DNA from: an uncultured Thermanaerothrix sp.
Lineage (GTDB): Bacteria > Chloroflexota > Anaerolineae > Anaerolineales > Anaerolineaceae
NCBI RefSeq assembly: GCF_938028735.1
Contig: NZ_CALIMF010000021.1
Location: 1-34,695, forward strand
Length of the DNA stretch: 34,695 nucleotides
Direction of reading: 5' to 3'
Positions 21,787 through 31,180 of the stretch are shown here, piece by piece. The translations under genes and the position numbers were made by a program. Below the pieces are notes generated by a model. It saw only the letters and a list, made by a program, of their open reading frames with translations. It did no database searches and was not told where the DNA came from. How positions within the stretch are numbered: the stretch's first letter is position 1; every line of letters begins with the position of its first letter.

Positions 21787-23397
21787 TCAGGGCCTCAGGT
21801 AGGTGCCGCGTTGTTGTACTTGTGGGGGGAGTTGCGGGGCAAAAGCCCGCAGGTGTGCGCGCAAGGTTGGGATGTCCTGCTCCCGCAGGGCGTAGAACGA
21901 CACGGTTGCGTCCCCACAAACGAGGTTGTCGGGGATCTCCCATTCTCCCACCTTGTACCAGTGAGATGGTAATTGCCCGGGAAACCATGCGTCATACACA
22001 ATGGCCAGATCAGCACCGGCCTGGCGGGTAATCCAATCAATGGTTGGGGCATCTAGCGTCCCGCCCAGGCGCGCCTGGGCGATATCGCGGGTGGCCAGTC
22101 CCACCAGATCAATGATGTGAGCGTTGGTAAAATAGGCCACGGCGCCGATGTCGTTTAAGGCAACCGTTCCCTGAGGGTAGAACCGACCCACAAAGCGGGC
22201 TATCTGGTACTGCTGCTGGTAAATGTTCGCGCTTGCACGGGGCACCGCAAGGGTGAAGTAAGCCCCTGCCAGTACCGGCACGGCCAGGATGAGTGCCACC
22301 ACTAGGGAATGGGCAAGGCCGGCCAGCCAAGGGGTGGAGAACCACCGACGTAAGTCGAGTCGCATTAGCGGAGGCGTCAGCACCACTATGGCAGAGGCGA
22401 CCAAATAAGCCTGATAGCGTGCAAACCCCTGTACCGAGGCCAGCATTAAGTGGATCAGTGTGGCTACGGCTACGATCAGAAGTAAGGTGTTTTCACCCTC
22501 CAGACGCCGTTCCCGGCGCCACCCGCTCCAGAGGCTGATTCCCAGGCCGAGTAGTAGCAGTCCCATTTGGGGGGCATGACCCAGGTTGTGCCCTAGGCGC
22601 ACTCCTAATGCCCTTAGCAGGTCCAACGGGTTTTGCCCCGTGCCGGGTGCCCCTTTGATCAACAGGGTGACCGGTAGGAACCACCAGCCCTGCTGGACGA
22701 ACCACAGTCCGAGCAGGGTGATGGGAAGCAGGGCGGATCCCACCAACGCCAGTCCCAGCCGCCAACGGCGTTGCCACGTTAATACGGCGGCTGTGACCGC
22801 GATGAGGAACAGACCTTCGTAGCGCACGAGTGGCAGGAGCAGGGCCAATGCTAGTAGGCTGAGGTAGGTGGATCTCGGCGCGGATGATAATAGGGCGCGC
22901 TCCAGGGCCAATAGGAAAGCCAATGTGAGGATGGTGTGGAGAATGTGCTCCATGCCGTTGAAAATCATGGGCAAGAGCGGCATGGCTAGGATCAGGAGCA
23001 CCAGGGCCAGGGCAACTTGGGGTTGGCTTAAGCCGTGCTGCACCCAATAGCCGTATATCAGCACGATCAGAATCACTGACAGCCCCAGGTTGAGCCAGAA
23101 GGGCAGGGTGGGGAAGTTGCCAATAAGGTGCATCAGCAGCGCCAGCCCTCCGGTCCACAGCGGGGAAGAGGATGAAGATGAAAAGGCGTAGGGAGTCGCT
23201 CCCCATACCCCATACTGAGCCAGGCTCCGTGCCATCGCCAAGTGAATGTAAGCATCGTCCAGCACGTAGGTGAGGTGACCCGCGTTGCGCGCTAGCACGG
23301 TGACCCCAAGCCCAAGGGTCAAGAGACCCACCAGTGCCAGACCGGCCCACAGAGCCCAGGTTTGGCGCAGATTGAAGGGGCTTGTCTTTTGACTCAT
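21787..23397 (-). CDS. Polytopic membrane glycosyltransferase-like protein
   Basis: This 536-aa protein has about ten membrane helices and then a soluble C-terminal domain. After the first helix comes YVLDDAYIHLAMARSLAQYGVWG with D47-D48, the acidic pair typical of GT-C glycosyltransferases (PMT/ArnT type) that use polyprenyl-phosphate sugars. It is followed by SSSSSPLWTGGLALL. The C-terminal region begins with ARFVGRFYPQGTVALNDIGAVAYF...IIDLVGL, a motif common in Chloroflexota and actinobacterial proteins of this type. The donor could be the lipid-linked mannose made by the GT2 enzyme nearby, but this is inference. ATG at 23397 is chosen at the family-like start; no strong ribosome site is seen. 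Confidence 0.7.
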   Translation of the reverse strand: MSQKTSPFNLRQTWALWAGLALVGLLTLGLGVTVLARNAGHLTYVLDDAYIHLAMARSLAQYGVWGATPYAFSSSSSSPLWTGGLALLMHLIGNFPTLPFWLNLGLSVILIVLIYGYWVQHGLSQPQVALALVLLILAMPLLPMIFNGMEHILHTILTLAFLLALERALLSSAPRSTYLSLLALALLLPLVRYEGLFLIAVTAAVLTWQRRWRLGLALVGSALLPITLLGLWFVQQGWWFLPVTLLIKGAPGTGQNPLDLLRALGVRLGHNLGHAPQMGLLLLGLGISLWSGWRRERRLEGENTLLLIVAVATLIHLMLASVQGFARYQAYLVASAIVVLTPPLMRLDLRRWFSTPWLAGLAHSLVVALILAVPVLAGAYFTLAVPRASANIYQQQYQIARFVGRFYPQGTVALNDIGAVAYFTNAHIIDLVGLATRDIAQARLGGTLDAPTIDWITRQAGADLAIVYDAWFPGQLPSHWYKVGEWEIPDNLVCGDATVSFYALREQDIPTLRAHLRAFAPQLPPQVQQRGTYLRP

Positions 23398-23474
23398 CGC
23401 TAAAATTTTACTATCATAAAAAATATCAACCCAGCCCACCCGAAAAAATGATCTGCTGTGAAGGAGTCGCACTC

Positions 23475-23747
23475 ATGCCCCCTTTACCTTTTAACCTTCC
23501 GCCGGTTCCTCCTCTTCCGTTTTACATCCATCCACTCATTTTCTGGAGCATTGTGCTGGTGATCGGTATTCTCTTTGCAGTCACATTTCTACGCTTTTTG
23601 TTCGCCCCACCAGAAGAGCGAACAGGGGCACTGGTCATTTTTGTGTTAATGGTGGTGGGGGTGGTCCTCCTCTATGCGGTTGTGTTGAATGCCCCCTTTA
23701 TTATCTACCACTTCAAGCGTCTAACGCATCCCATTTTCCGCTGGTGA
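23475..23747 (+). CDS. Small two-helix membrane protein
   Basis: This 90-aa protein has a proline-rich start (MPPLPFNLPPVPPLPFYIHP) and two hydrophobic helices, about 21-43 (LIFWSIVLVIGILFAVTFLRFL) and 51-74 (ALVIFVLMVVGVVLLYAVVL). ATG at 23475 follows AAGGAG (23461-23466) at a good distance; the frame also opens earlier at 23382, but that part overlaps the divergent gene. No family is recognised. It overlaps the convergent SWIM gene by 27 nt. Confidence 0.6.
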   Translation: MPPLPFNLPPVPPLPFYIHPLIFWSIVLVIGILFAVTFLRFLFAPPEERTGALVIFVLMVVGVVLLYAVVLNAPFIIYHFKRLTHPIFRW

Positions 23748-24665
23748 GTCATTCTCTTCACTGCTCGGTGCTCCAATATCCCCGTAGGCCAAGAAGAGCG
23801 CCATTTGTGTCACTGCCTCGTACATGGCTTCCAGTTGGGCGCTCAAGCTCAGGCCGACGGCGATCTCTGGGTCACCCAGGCGCTTAAGCAAGGGCTGAGC
23901 GATAACTGGCGGCTGGACATAGAGGGGGAAGCCGCTCAGGGGGCTATGTAAGGTCCAGAAGGGTTCCCAATCCGCTTCGAGGGGTTGAGGACGTTCGCGT
24001 TTGGCGGGGGATGGCTGCGGTGCGCGGTGCGGGACTGCCTTGTCGGTCACACCGCGGCGCTTGCGCAGCCCTTCGAGGATCTGTTCCTGAGTGCGTCCGC
24101 GCATGCGAAAGAGCAGGAAAGGATCTTCGTCAAAACGCTCGCCCAAGATATAGTGGGTGGCTGCAATGTGCTTGCAGGGATTGGCTGGATCGGGACAGGA
24201 ACAAGCGGTGAAAAGGTCGCCGCGGGCGGTGGGAAAGAGATTGACCCCAGCAGTGGCAAAGGCTTCCTCGATGTTCGGGGGCATCTCGCCGGCCAGCAGT
24301 TGGGCGGCAAAGACTGCTTGGTCAGCCAGCACATCCAGCACCTTTTCCCATTGGCGAGAGGTGAGAGGAGTGAGGCGGATGGTTACCCTGTAAGGCCGTG
24401 GGCGCGTGCCTTGCACCAGCGCCTCGATCTCACCTTCGCGCTCCTCAATCCGCAGGACCTGCCCGGCACGGGCGTAGGCACGTCCACGTTGCAGCCGGCG
24501 CAGGTCGGTAATCTGCTCCAGGGCCTGGATCCAGCGGCGTGACCACCAGTGCTTGCCAAAGTCACCTCGCGCGCTAATGGCTTTGATCCCCCCTTTAGCT
24601 TTGCGAGGCGTGCGGGGTTCCCAGGCGTAAGATTCGTGATCGTTAAGATCATTGAGCCGACTCAT
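23721..24665 (-). CDS. SWIM zinc-finger protein paired with SNF2 helicase
   Basis: This 314-aa protein has a SWIM zinc finger at C155-x-C157...C164-x-H166 (ACSCPDPANPCKHIAA), the CxCxnCxH pattern. The N-terminal WWSRRWIQALE and GRAYARAGQVLRIE segments are typical of bacterial proteins encoded beside SNF2-family helicases. SWIM domains bind nucleic acids or proteins. A charged linker (about 205-235) precedes a C-terminal region of unknown fold. Its start overlaps the stop of the helicase gene by 17 nt, so the two are translated together and probably work as one complex. The biological role of this common pair is not settled. Confidence 0.88.
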   Translation of the reverse strand: MSRLNDLNDHESYAWEPRTPRKAKGGIKAISARGDFGKHWWSRRWIQALEQITDLRRLQRGRAYARAGQVLRIEEREGEIEALVQGTRPRPYRVTIRLTPLTSRQWEKVLDVLADQAVFAAQLLAGEMPPNIEEAFATAGVNLFPTARGDLFTACSCPDPANPCKHIAATHYILGERFDEDPFLLFRMRGRTQEQILEGLRKRRGVTDKAVPHRAPQPSPAKRERPQPLEADWEPFWTLHSPLSGFPLYVQPPVIAQPLLKRLGDPEIAVGLSLSAQLEAMYEAVTQMALFLAYGDIGAPSSEENDSPAENGMR

Positions 24666-27600
24666 AAGCCTCTTTCCCGTGGGTGCGCAGGGCCACTAGG
24701 TCGCGCAGTTGCTCGTTGCTTAGTTCAGTGAGCCAGGATTCGTCCTCACCAATGATGGATTGGGCTAAGCCGATTTTCGATTCGATCAGTTCATCGATTC
24801 GCTCTTCCAGAGTCCCTTGGGTGATCAATTTGTGCACTTGCACGTTACGCGTTTGCCCAATGCGGAACGTGCGATCGGTGGCTTGGTTTTCCACTGCCGG
24901 ATTCCACCAGCGATCGAAGTGGAAAACGTAGTTGGCGCGGGTCAGGTTTAAGCCCAGACCGCCCGCCTTGAGCGAAAGGATGAAAATGGGCGGGCTGTGT
25001 TCATCTTCCTGGAAACGGCGCACCATCTGTTCGCGTTGACGCGGTGGGGTTCCGCCGTAGAGGAAATAAACGGGAACCCCTAGGTGCAGGGGGAGGGCCC
25101 TGGCGAGCAGTTCCCCCATCTCGGCAAACTGGGTGAAGACCAGCGCACGGTCGCCTGAGGCGATCACTTCTTCCAGCATCTCGATGAGGCGGTTTAATTT
25201 ACCGCTACGTCCATTTTGGAGGGCGCTCTCCAGACGTTCATCCAGCGGCTGGTGCAGGTATTGCGCGGGATGGTTGCACACCTGCTTCAATTGGGTGATC
25301 ATACTCAAGATCAGGCCGCGCCGCTGCATGCCTTGGCTTTCCTCAATTTGAGCCAAGGTCCTATCCACTACCGCCTGATACAACGTGGCCTGTTCTTCAC
25401 TGAGGGTGCAGTACTGCTTGACCTCAATCTTTTCGGGCAAGTCCTGGATGACACGGGGGTCGGTTTTGACACGGCGCAGGATGAACGGCGTTACCATGCG
25501 CCGCAGGCGCTGGGCAGCCTGCTGATTGCCGAAACGCTGGATGGGCAGGGCAAACTCACGGCGGAAGGCTTGTAGTGAGCCCAGGTAGCCGGGGTTGAGG
25601 AAGTGCATAATGGACCACAGGTCATCCAGGCGGTTTTCAACCGGTGTGCCGGTCAGCGCCACGCGGAATTGGGCAGAAAGGCGTCGTGCAACCTGGCTCT
25701 GGCGCGATGAAGGATTCTTGATGTTTTGAGCCTCATCTAAAATCACGCCGAACCACTCCAGCGACTCCAACAGAGCCTGGTCCTGGCGCAACAGGGCATA
25801 ACTGGTCACTACCATATCCACCGTTTGCGCTGCCTGGCGGAAAGCCTCATCGCGCAGGCGGTTAGGCCCTTGATGGATCAGCAAGCGCAGCGAGGGTGCA
25901 AAGCGTTCAACCTCGCGCTGCCAGTTGGTGACCACGGAGGTGGGGCAGACCAGTAACACCGGTCCGGGCAACTGTCCATGTTGCTCTTTCTCGTAGAGGA
26001 GCAAGGCCAGGGTCTGGATGGTCTTACCCAACCCCATGTCATCGGCTAGACACGCTCCTAGACCGTAGCGGCGGAAGAAGGCCAACCACGAGAATCCCAG
26101 GCGCTGATAGGGGCGCAGTTCACCCTGCAGTGAGCGCGGCTGGGGCAGCTCGGTCAGGCGTTGAGGCTCTTTGAGCCGTTCCAGCCATTCAGCCAGCCAA
26201 CCTTCTGCTTCCACGGCATTAATGGGCAGGTCGTGCATCTGTTCGCTGCCCAGCGCTAGACGGGTGGCTTCAAGCAGGGTGACCTCGGCGCTCTGGCGCT
26301 GCTTTTCCCAGAAACGAATGGCCGCTTCGACCTGTGCGCTATCCAATAAGACCCACTGACCGCGCACCTGCACCAGTGGCGATTTGAGCGCCACTAGGGC
26401 TTCAAACGCTTCGCGGGTCAGGGTGGTCTCGCCAAGTGCAAGTTCCCACTCAAAGCGTACCAGCGAGGTGAGGTTAAGCAGGCCGCTTGCTTCCCCGGGA
26501 ATTTGAGGTGTGGCTGGCTTGAGACGCACACGCACCCCTAGGCGTGCGCCGCGTTGATTCCACCACGGCGGAGTCAGAAGGCCAAACCCGGCCTGTTCCA
26601 AGATGGGCACCACCTCACGCAAGAAGCGATATGCTGCCGGCGTATCCAGGCTGATGCCAGTGGGATGGCGAGCGGCCAGGCTGGTAAGGATGGGCGGGAA
26701 GAAGCGCGCCGCGTACCCCAAGCCGGCCAGGAGGCGCTCTTGTGGGGCGATCAGACGATCACTCAGAAGTGCCAATTCGCGCGGCGACTTAAACCAGATG
26801 TCCTCCGCTGAAATCAACAGGCTGGGGTCGCTGCGGGATTGAAGCAGGTAGTGCAGTTCCCAGGTACCTTCGGCACTGGGTTGTTCAGAGGCGGGCGGTG
26901 CTTCTAGCAGGAGGGCAACGCGGAAATACTCATCCCCTGCCACCTGCAAGTTGCGCAACCAGGCTTGCAGGGTGCTGTGCAGGGCGCGCACTTGGGCGAG
27001 GGAGGCTCGCACGACCGGGTCAGGGCGAAAAAGAGCCTCTAACCAGCGATCCTGGATCTGATCCGAATTAGGCGGAATGAGGGGCATTTGGCTGCGCCCC
27101 CAGGTGCGTACCAGCGCGTCGGTGGTGTTCTTGATGAAAGCATCCAACAGGAGGCGTGCTGCGGGGAACACCGGCGCCCCGCGTAGGTTTGGCTGGCGTT
27201 CGGCACGGCACACCGAGGGCATGGCCTGCTCTAGGTGCAGTAAGCGCTGAGCATCATTAGGACTGTCCAAGACGGGCTGCCAGCGCGCCAGGTACTGCCC
27301 TCGTGGCCCGCTTGGTGGCTGTAGGGTGGGTAGATACTTCTGCTGGGCCAGGATCTCCAATATCAAGTTGCACACCACCTGCCAGTAGCGTGTATCTTGT
27401 CCCAGGTGCACCTGCCCCGGCACGCCATTGGGGGGCAGTGTGGTCAGGATACTGAAGGCTTTGGCAATTGGCAGCCACAACCCTCTGACCCGCCAGGCGC
27501 GCAGGCGGGGCGTGCTGGCCTGGTCCATCTCATACAGCGGATTGAGTTCGGGGGAGGGCCAGGGGGCGTGTTCATCCGAGGGCAGACTCAGGAGGGCCAT

Positions 27601-27816
27601 TTCAGGCGTGGCTTCGGCTAGCGGTGTGCCTTCCCCAAGACGCTGACGCAGCCCTTCAGGTGGCACACAGAAGGGATGTTCGTGCGTTTTCCCGTGCCCA
27701 TTGGTCGGAGGAGGGGTGGAGAAAGCGAGGCTGGCGAGGTCCTCAGCCCAGAAGAGCACTCCACCCGAGTCGGTTGGGCGCTTAGGAGGGCGCCAGTGCG
27801 CGTGTAGAACCCACAT
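24649..27816 (-). CDS. SNF2-family DEAD/DEAH-box helicase
   Basis: This 1055-aa protein belongs to the bacterial SNF2/Rad54-type group. A long N-terminal part (about 1-560) begins with the family-typical MWVLHAHWRPPKRPTDSGGVLFWAED and includes the SNF2-associated domain. The ATPase follows: motif I DDMGLGKT near 595, CPTSVVTNWQREV, motif II DEAQNIKNP near 695, TGTPVENRLDDLWSIM, and the second lobe with LVFTQFAEMG, LSLKAGGLGLNLTRAN, HFDRWWNPAVE and motif VI QATDRTFRIGQT. Such enzymes move along double-stranded DNA to remodel protein-DNA complexes. The ribosome site is weak (AAGG about 16 nt upstream). It is co-transcribed with the SWIM gene. Confidence 0.94.
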   Translation of the reverse strand: MWVLHAHWRPPKRPTDSGGVLFWAEDLASLAFSTPPPTNGHGKTHEHPFCVPPEGLRQRLGEGTPLAEATPEMALLSLPSDEHAPWPSPELNPLYEMDQASTPRLRAWRVRGLWLPIAKAFSILTTLPPNGVPGQVHLGQDTRYWQVVCNLILEILAQQKYLPTLQPPSGPRGQYLARWQPVLDSPNDAQRLLHLEQAMPSVCRAERQPNLRGAPVFPAARLLLDAFIKNTTDALVRTWGRSQMPLIPPNSDQIQDRWLEALFRPDPVVRASLAQVRALHSTLQAWLRNLQVAGDEYFRVALLLEAPPASEQPSAEGTWELHYLLQSRSDPSLLISAEDIWFKSPRELALLSDRLIAPQERLLAGLGYAARFFPPILTSLAARHPTGISLDTPAAYRFLREVVPILEQAGFGLLTPPWWNQRGARLGVRVRLKPATPQIPGEASGLLNLTSLVRFEWELALGETTLTREAFEALVALKSPLVQVRGQWVLLDSAQVEAAIRFWEKQRQSAEVTLLEATRLALGSEQMHDLPINAVEAEGWLAEWLERLKEPQRLTELPQPRSLQGELRPYQRLGFSWLAFFRRYGLGACLADDMGLGKTIQTLALLLYEKEQHGQLPGPVLLVCPTSVVTNWQREVERFAPSLRLLIHQGPNRLRDEAFRQAAQTVDMVVTSYALLRQDQALLESLEWFGVILDEAQNIKNPSSRQSQVARRLSAQFRVALTGTPVENRLDDLWSIMHFLNPGYLGSLQAFRREFALPIQRFGNQQAAQRLRRMVTPFILRRVKTDPRVIQDLPEKIEVKQYCTLSEEQATLYQAVVDRTLAQIEESQGMQRRGLILSMITQLKQVCNHPAQYLHQPLDERLESALQNGRSGKLNRLIEMLEEVIASGDRALVFTQFAEMGELLARALPLHLGVPVYFLYGGTPPRQREQMVRRFQEDEHSPPIFILSLKAGGLGLNLTRANYVFHFDRWWNPAVENQATDRTFRIGQTRNVQVHKLITQGTLEERIDELIESKIGLAQSIIGEDESWLTELSNEQLRDLVALRTHGKEAYESAQ

Positions 27817-28150
27817 ATGGGTGTTCAGCCGTCCTTATATCGAAGCATGAAGGGACCAACCTGGTTGAACCAAGGGTTACCCCAGACGTCTAATAGTATG
27901 TGCGATGAAAACCAGGACTTTGAAACGTCAGTGCCTGGAACATGCCAAAGGGTGGAATTATCTTGTTAATAAATGCTCGGGCTCAAAGCGCAATCTCTGA
28001 CCGCGCGTTATTTCCCTTTCCTGGAATGCTCTAATTATAACCCACTCCGCGCTTGTCAAGAGCTCATGCGGACCACAAGTTGTTGAGAGAAGCGTACTGT
28101 GTGGGACTGTGCACTTCCACTGCGCTGAACGAGGCGGCAGGGTAGGGGGT
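27817..28150. other. Divergent intergenic region, helicase / ArsR-like regulator
   Basis: This stretch of about 330 nt holds no convincing gene. On the minus strand a TTGACA (complement 28054-28059) faces a TATAAT (complement 28034-28039), but only 14 bp apart; a shifted TAATTA (28032-28037) gives a 16-bp spacer. One of these may drive the helicase operon about 215 nt away. A 31-codon frame at 27905-28000 has no ribosome site and no recognised family. Confidence 0.4.
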
Positions 28151-28179
28151 TTGACAGAAAGCCCATATTCGATTATGAT
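28151..28179 (+). promoter_or_regulatory. Promoter of ArsR-like gene, TTGACA-17-TATGAT
   Basis: The -35 TTGACA (28151-28156) and -10 TATGAT (28174-28179) are separated by 17 bp. The start would fall near 28186, inside the palindrome 28186-28205, so a protein bound there would block transcription directly. Confidence 0.8.
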
Positions 28180-28185
28180 CTTATG

Positions 28186-28205
28186 TATTAGATAATTATC
28201 TAATA
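28186..28205. promoter_or_regulatory. Perfect 20-bp palindromic operator
   Basis: TATTAGATAATTATCTAATA is a perfect palindrome placed over the expected transcription start and 8 nt before the ATG of the ArsR-like gene. The position, symmetry and AT-rich core are what an autoregulating winged-helix dimer would need. The assignment to that regulator is inference. Confidence 0.8.
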
Positions 28206-28213
28206 AGGTTGGG

Positions 28214-29278
28214 ATGACCACTCTGCTCTGGGAAAGCGGAAGCGCTTACGATTTTTTCATTGCCCTGTACGTTTTGCACCACCCACAGGATTTTGGCGTG
28301 CGTCCTACTTGGGCGGCGGGGATGCGCTCGCGGCTGCCAGCACCCCAACGCGCCCTCCTGGAAACAGCGCAAACCTTTATGGGCGTGCCGCTGACTTGGC
28401 TGCATGGGTTGCCAGAGCAGGCCAAAGAGGCCTACCCAGCACTGCAAGCGTTGGCAGCCCTTCCACCTACCCAGCGCCTGCAGGCCTTGCTCTGGCGGGG
28501 TGATTTTACCCCTGCAGCGGGGCAGGCCCTGGAGCATTTGATGACTCATGGCGAGGTAAGCCTAGAGGAGCGGGAGATCCTGCGTGAGGCGCTGACGCGT
28601 CGTGGGCGCCCTTTACGCCCTGAGGCCTTTCAGGCATTGCTGCACGCGGCTGCACAGGCTGAAGCGTTTGGCAGCGCCTACCTGGAAGCCCTGGAGACCT
28701 TTTGGCGTGTTTTCTTCCAGGAAGAGGAAGCCCGCCTGCGTCCCTGGCTGGCACGCGGTTTGGAGGAAGCCCAAGCCCTAGCACGCCGCACTGATTTACC
28801 CAACCTGTTGGAGGTGCTTTCGGGCGGGGTGCACTTTGAGGCTCTGGAAGGTGCCCCAGAACTGGTACTAGTGCCCTCCTACTGGAGCACACCGCTGGTT
28901 TTCTACAGCCTGGTCAGGCCAGGACGGTGGATGCTGGTCTTCGGCTGCCGTCCGCCGCAGCAATCCCTGCTGCCAGGCGAGAACCTGCCCGAGATGCTGC
29001 TCAACCGCCTCAAGGCTCTGGCTGACCCCACGCGCCTGCACATTTTGCGCTACCTGGCCCAAGGCCCCCAGACTCCTGCCCAACTGGCGCGCCGCTTGCG
29101 CCTGCGTGCGCCTACCGTAGTACACCATTTACAGGCCCTGCGCGTGGCCGGCTTGGTGCACATCACCATCACCCGCGAGGGGGAGCGCCTTTATGCCCTA
29201 CACCCTGCGGCTGTTCGACGGGTCTATGCTGACTTAGAGGCCTTTTTGGACGTTTCAGAAGCCCCGCCCACACCCTAA
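28214..29278 (+). CDS. ArsR-like transcriptional regulator with large N-terminal domain
   Basis: This 354-aa protein ends in a winged-helix domain of the ArsR type (about 260-345): NRLKALADPTRLHILRYLAQGPQTPAQLARRLRLRAPTVVHHLQALRVAGLV...GERLYALHP. The first 250 residues form a mostly helical domain of the DUF5937 kind often seen on such regulators in Actinobacteria and Chloroflexota; no metal-binding Cys set of classical ArsR proteins is present. It probably senses a small hydrophobic compound and represses itself and the MFS exporter 19 nt downstream, through the palindrome at 28186-28205. AAGG at 28205-28208 serves as ribosome site. Confidence 0.82.
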   Translation: MTTLLWESGSAYDFFIALYVLHHPQDFGVRPTWAAGMRSRLPAPQRALLETAQTFMGVPLTWLHGLPEQAKEAYPALQALAALPPTQRLQALLWRGDFTPAAGQALEHLMTHGEVSLEEREILREALTRRGRPLRPEAFQALLHAAAQAEAFGSAYLEALETFWRVFFQEEEARLRPWLARGLEEAQALARRTDLPNLLEVLSGGVHFEALEGAPELVLVPSYWSTPLVFYSLVRPGRWMLVFGCRPPQQSLLPGENLPEMLLNRLKALADPTRLHILRYLAQGPQTPAQLARRLRLRAPTVVHHLQALRVAGLVHITITREGERLYALHPAAVRRVYADLEAFLDVSEAPPTP

Positions 29279-29297
29279 TGCCCCCGGAGTTGTTTCG

Positions 29298-30605
29298 ATG
29301 TTACCTTTGACTCATCGCTTTGAGGATGTTGTGCGCCTCTACGCTACACGACTGCGGGCTTTCTCGCTCAACGCTCGCCTTTACCTGCTCAGCGTCGTCC
29401 TGAGTGGCGCGGCCATGGGGGTGTTCCGGCTGCTGTTCAACTTCTATGTGCTTAGCCTAGGGTATGATGAGGCCCTGTTGGGCACGCTGATCGCCCTTAG
29501 CAGTCTGACTGCCTTGCTGTCGGCCCTACCTATGGGGTACCTGGTGGATCGCCTGGGGCATAAACCGGCGCTGCTCCTGGGTAGCGGGCTAAGCGGGGTG
29601 GCAGTGCTGATCATGGTGCTTTTCCCCTCGGCAGGTGTCTTTCTGATTATGAATGCACTGCTGGGGCTGGCGCAGAGCCTCAGCGGCGTGACCATGGGAC
29701 CTTTCCTGATGGAAAACAGCCGCGAACAGGAGCGCACCTATCTTTTCTCGTTCGCATCGGGATTGCAAACGGCCTCTGCCTTCGTGGGTAATTGGATTGG
29801 CGGGTACTTGCCCACCTGGCTGGGAGCGCTGCGCGGGGTCTCGCCCACCAGTGCTCAGGCGTATGCGCTGGCGTTGGCGACGATTGTGGCTGGGGGGGTG
29901 CTGGGCATCCTGCCCTTGTTCTTCCTGCAACCGGTGCGCTTGGCCGCAGGGCAGCGTTCCCTCTTTACCCCGTTTGCTTATCTCTACCGCCATTGGGGGA
30001 CCATGGGCAAACTGATCCTGCCCACTTTTCTCACCTCAATTGGTGCCGGGCTGATCATGCCCTTTATGAATGTGTTTTACCGCCAGGTGCACCATCAACC
30101 CGACCCCGTGATCGGCACGCTCTTTGCCTGGGGGTCACTGGCGATGGGGTTAGGGCTGCTTGTAGCGCCGCCCCTGGCGGATCGCTGGGGTAAGGTGCAA
30201 TTGGTGGTGGTTACCCAGGCGCTTTCCATTCCCTTCCTCTTTCTGATGGGCTTTGCCCCCTGGTTCGAGGTGAGCGCAGCGGCCTACTACATCCGTCTGA
30301 CGCTGATGAACATGGGGCTGCCGGTCTATCAGGCCTTTGTGATGGAACGTGTGGAACCCCAGGCGCGCGGGACGGTAGCCAGCTTAGTCAGCATGGCCAA
30401 CAACTTCGGTTGGGCGTTCAGCCCCACCGTGAGCGGTTGGATTCAGGTGCACTACGGCTTTGGCCCGGCGTTCATCGGCACGTTGATGCTCTACTCGCTA
30501 GCGGTTTTCTGTTACTGGTATTACTTCTGGCGGCCTCAACCCCAGCCGGTGTCGAGGGCGAGAACGGCTGCAACTTTTCAGCCCCCAGCGCATCTGAATA
30601 AGTGA
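29298..30605 (+). CDS. MFS transporter
   Basis: This 435-aa protein has about twelve membrane helices in two halves joined by a loop near 215-230. The first half carries the MFS signature between helices 2 and 3 in the form PMGYLVDRLGHKPALLLG near 75-92, and a similar one in the second half (VAPPLADRWGKVQLVV). It resembles drug/H+ antiporters of the MFS_1 group. Its position after an ArsR-like repressor gene suggests efflux of the compound sensed by that repressor, which is inference. The stop overlaps the start region of the longest OsmC frame, but the real OsmC start is later. Confidence 0.88.
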   Translation: MLPLTHRFEDVVRLYATRLRAFSLNARLYLLSVVLSGAAMGVFRLLFNFYVLSLGYDEALLGTLIALSSLTALLSALPMGYLVDRLGHKPALLLGSGLSGVAVLIMVLFPSAGVFLIMNALLGLAQSLSGVTMGPFLMENSREQERTYLFSFASGLQTASAFVGNWIGGYLPTWLGALRGVSPTSAQAYALALATIVAGGVLGILPLFFLQPVRLAAGQRSLFTPFAYLYRHWGTMGKLILPTFLTSIGAGLIMPFMNVFYRQVHHQPDPVIGTLFAWGSLAMGLGLLVAPPLADRWGKVQLVVVTQALSIPFLFLMGFAPWFEVSAAAYYIRLTLMNMGLPVYQAFVMERVEPQARGTVASLVSMANNFGWAFSPTVSGWIQVHYGFGPAFIGTLMLYSLAVFCYWYYFWRPQPQPVSRARTAATFQPPAHLNK

Positions 30606-30643
30606 TACCCAGCTACAATCTGCGTTTAAGGGAGCGATTACTT

Positions 30644-31051
30644 ATGGAGATGATCATTGATTTTCCGGGCGGGGCGCGCGTGGACGCGCACTTTGGCCCC
30701 TATACGGTGAAAACCGACCAGCCCCCGATGGGCGGCGGTGAAGGTTCAGCGCCAACGCCGTTTGCTGTCTTCCTCGCCTCGATTGGCACCTGCGCGGGGA
30801 TCTACGTACTGGGTTTTTGCCGCCAGCGCGGCTTGCCAACCGAAGGTATGCGCATCATCCAGCGCGTGCGCAGCAATCCGCTGACTGGCTTGGTGGACGA
30901 GGTGGAACTGGAGATCCAGGTACCGCCGACCTTTCCGCAGAAATACTACGATGCGTTGGTGCGTTCTGCCGAACAGTGTGCGGTCAAAAAGCACCTTGAG
31001 CGTCCGCCGCGCTTCAACGTTTACACCGCGGTGGTGAGCCAGCCGGCCTGA
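30644..31051 (+). CDS. OsmC-family peroxiredoxin-like protein
   Basis: This 135-aa protein has the OsmC/Ohr fold: an N-terminal strand pair with VDAHFGPYTVKTDQPPMGGGEGSAPTPFAVFLASIGTCAGIYVLGFCRQRGL (C50, C59) and a second site AEQCAVKKHL (C112). The active pair in Ohr/OsmC proteins is one Cys on the central helix and one about 60 residues later, matching C50 and C112. They reduce organic hydroperoxides or act as redox-related stress proteins. A GTG at 30602 gives a longer form, but ATG at 30644 with GGGAGCG upstream fits family length. It lies 38 nt after the MFS gene. Confidence 0.82.
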   Translation: MEMIIDFPGGARVDAHFGPYTVKTDQPPMGGGEGSAPTPFAVFLASIGTCAGIYVLGFCRQRGLPTEGMRIIQRVRSNPLTGLVDEVELEIQVPPTFPQKYYDALVRSAEQCAVKKHLERPPRFNVYTAVVSQPA

Positions 31052-31180
31052 CCCTCCCCTCCACTTGTTTGCCCCATTGGGCCGCCCTACCTTGCGCTTT
31101 TTTTCACCATTCGCCACGCGTTTTGGGTTAGAATCACCTCGTTGCATGCGGTTAGTTTTTAGATCTTGCGAGGTGATGCG

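Noticed and set aside
27905..28000. A 31-codon frame beginning MKTRTLKRQCLEHAKG, considered as a transposase remnant.
   Set aside because: Too short, no ribosome site, and no terminal repeats or second fragment around it.
28034..28059. Minus-strand TTGACA and TATAAT boxes as a strong helicase promoter.
   Set aside because: The spacer is only 14 bp; kept only as a weak possibility within the intergenic entry.
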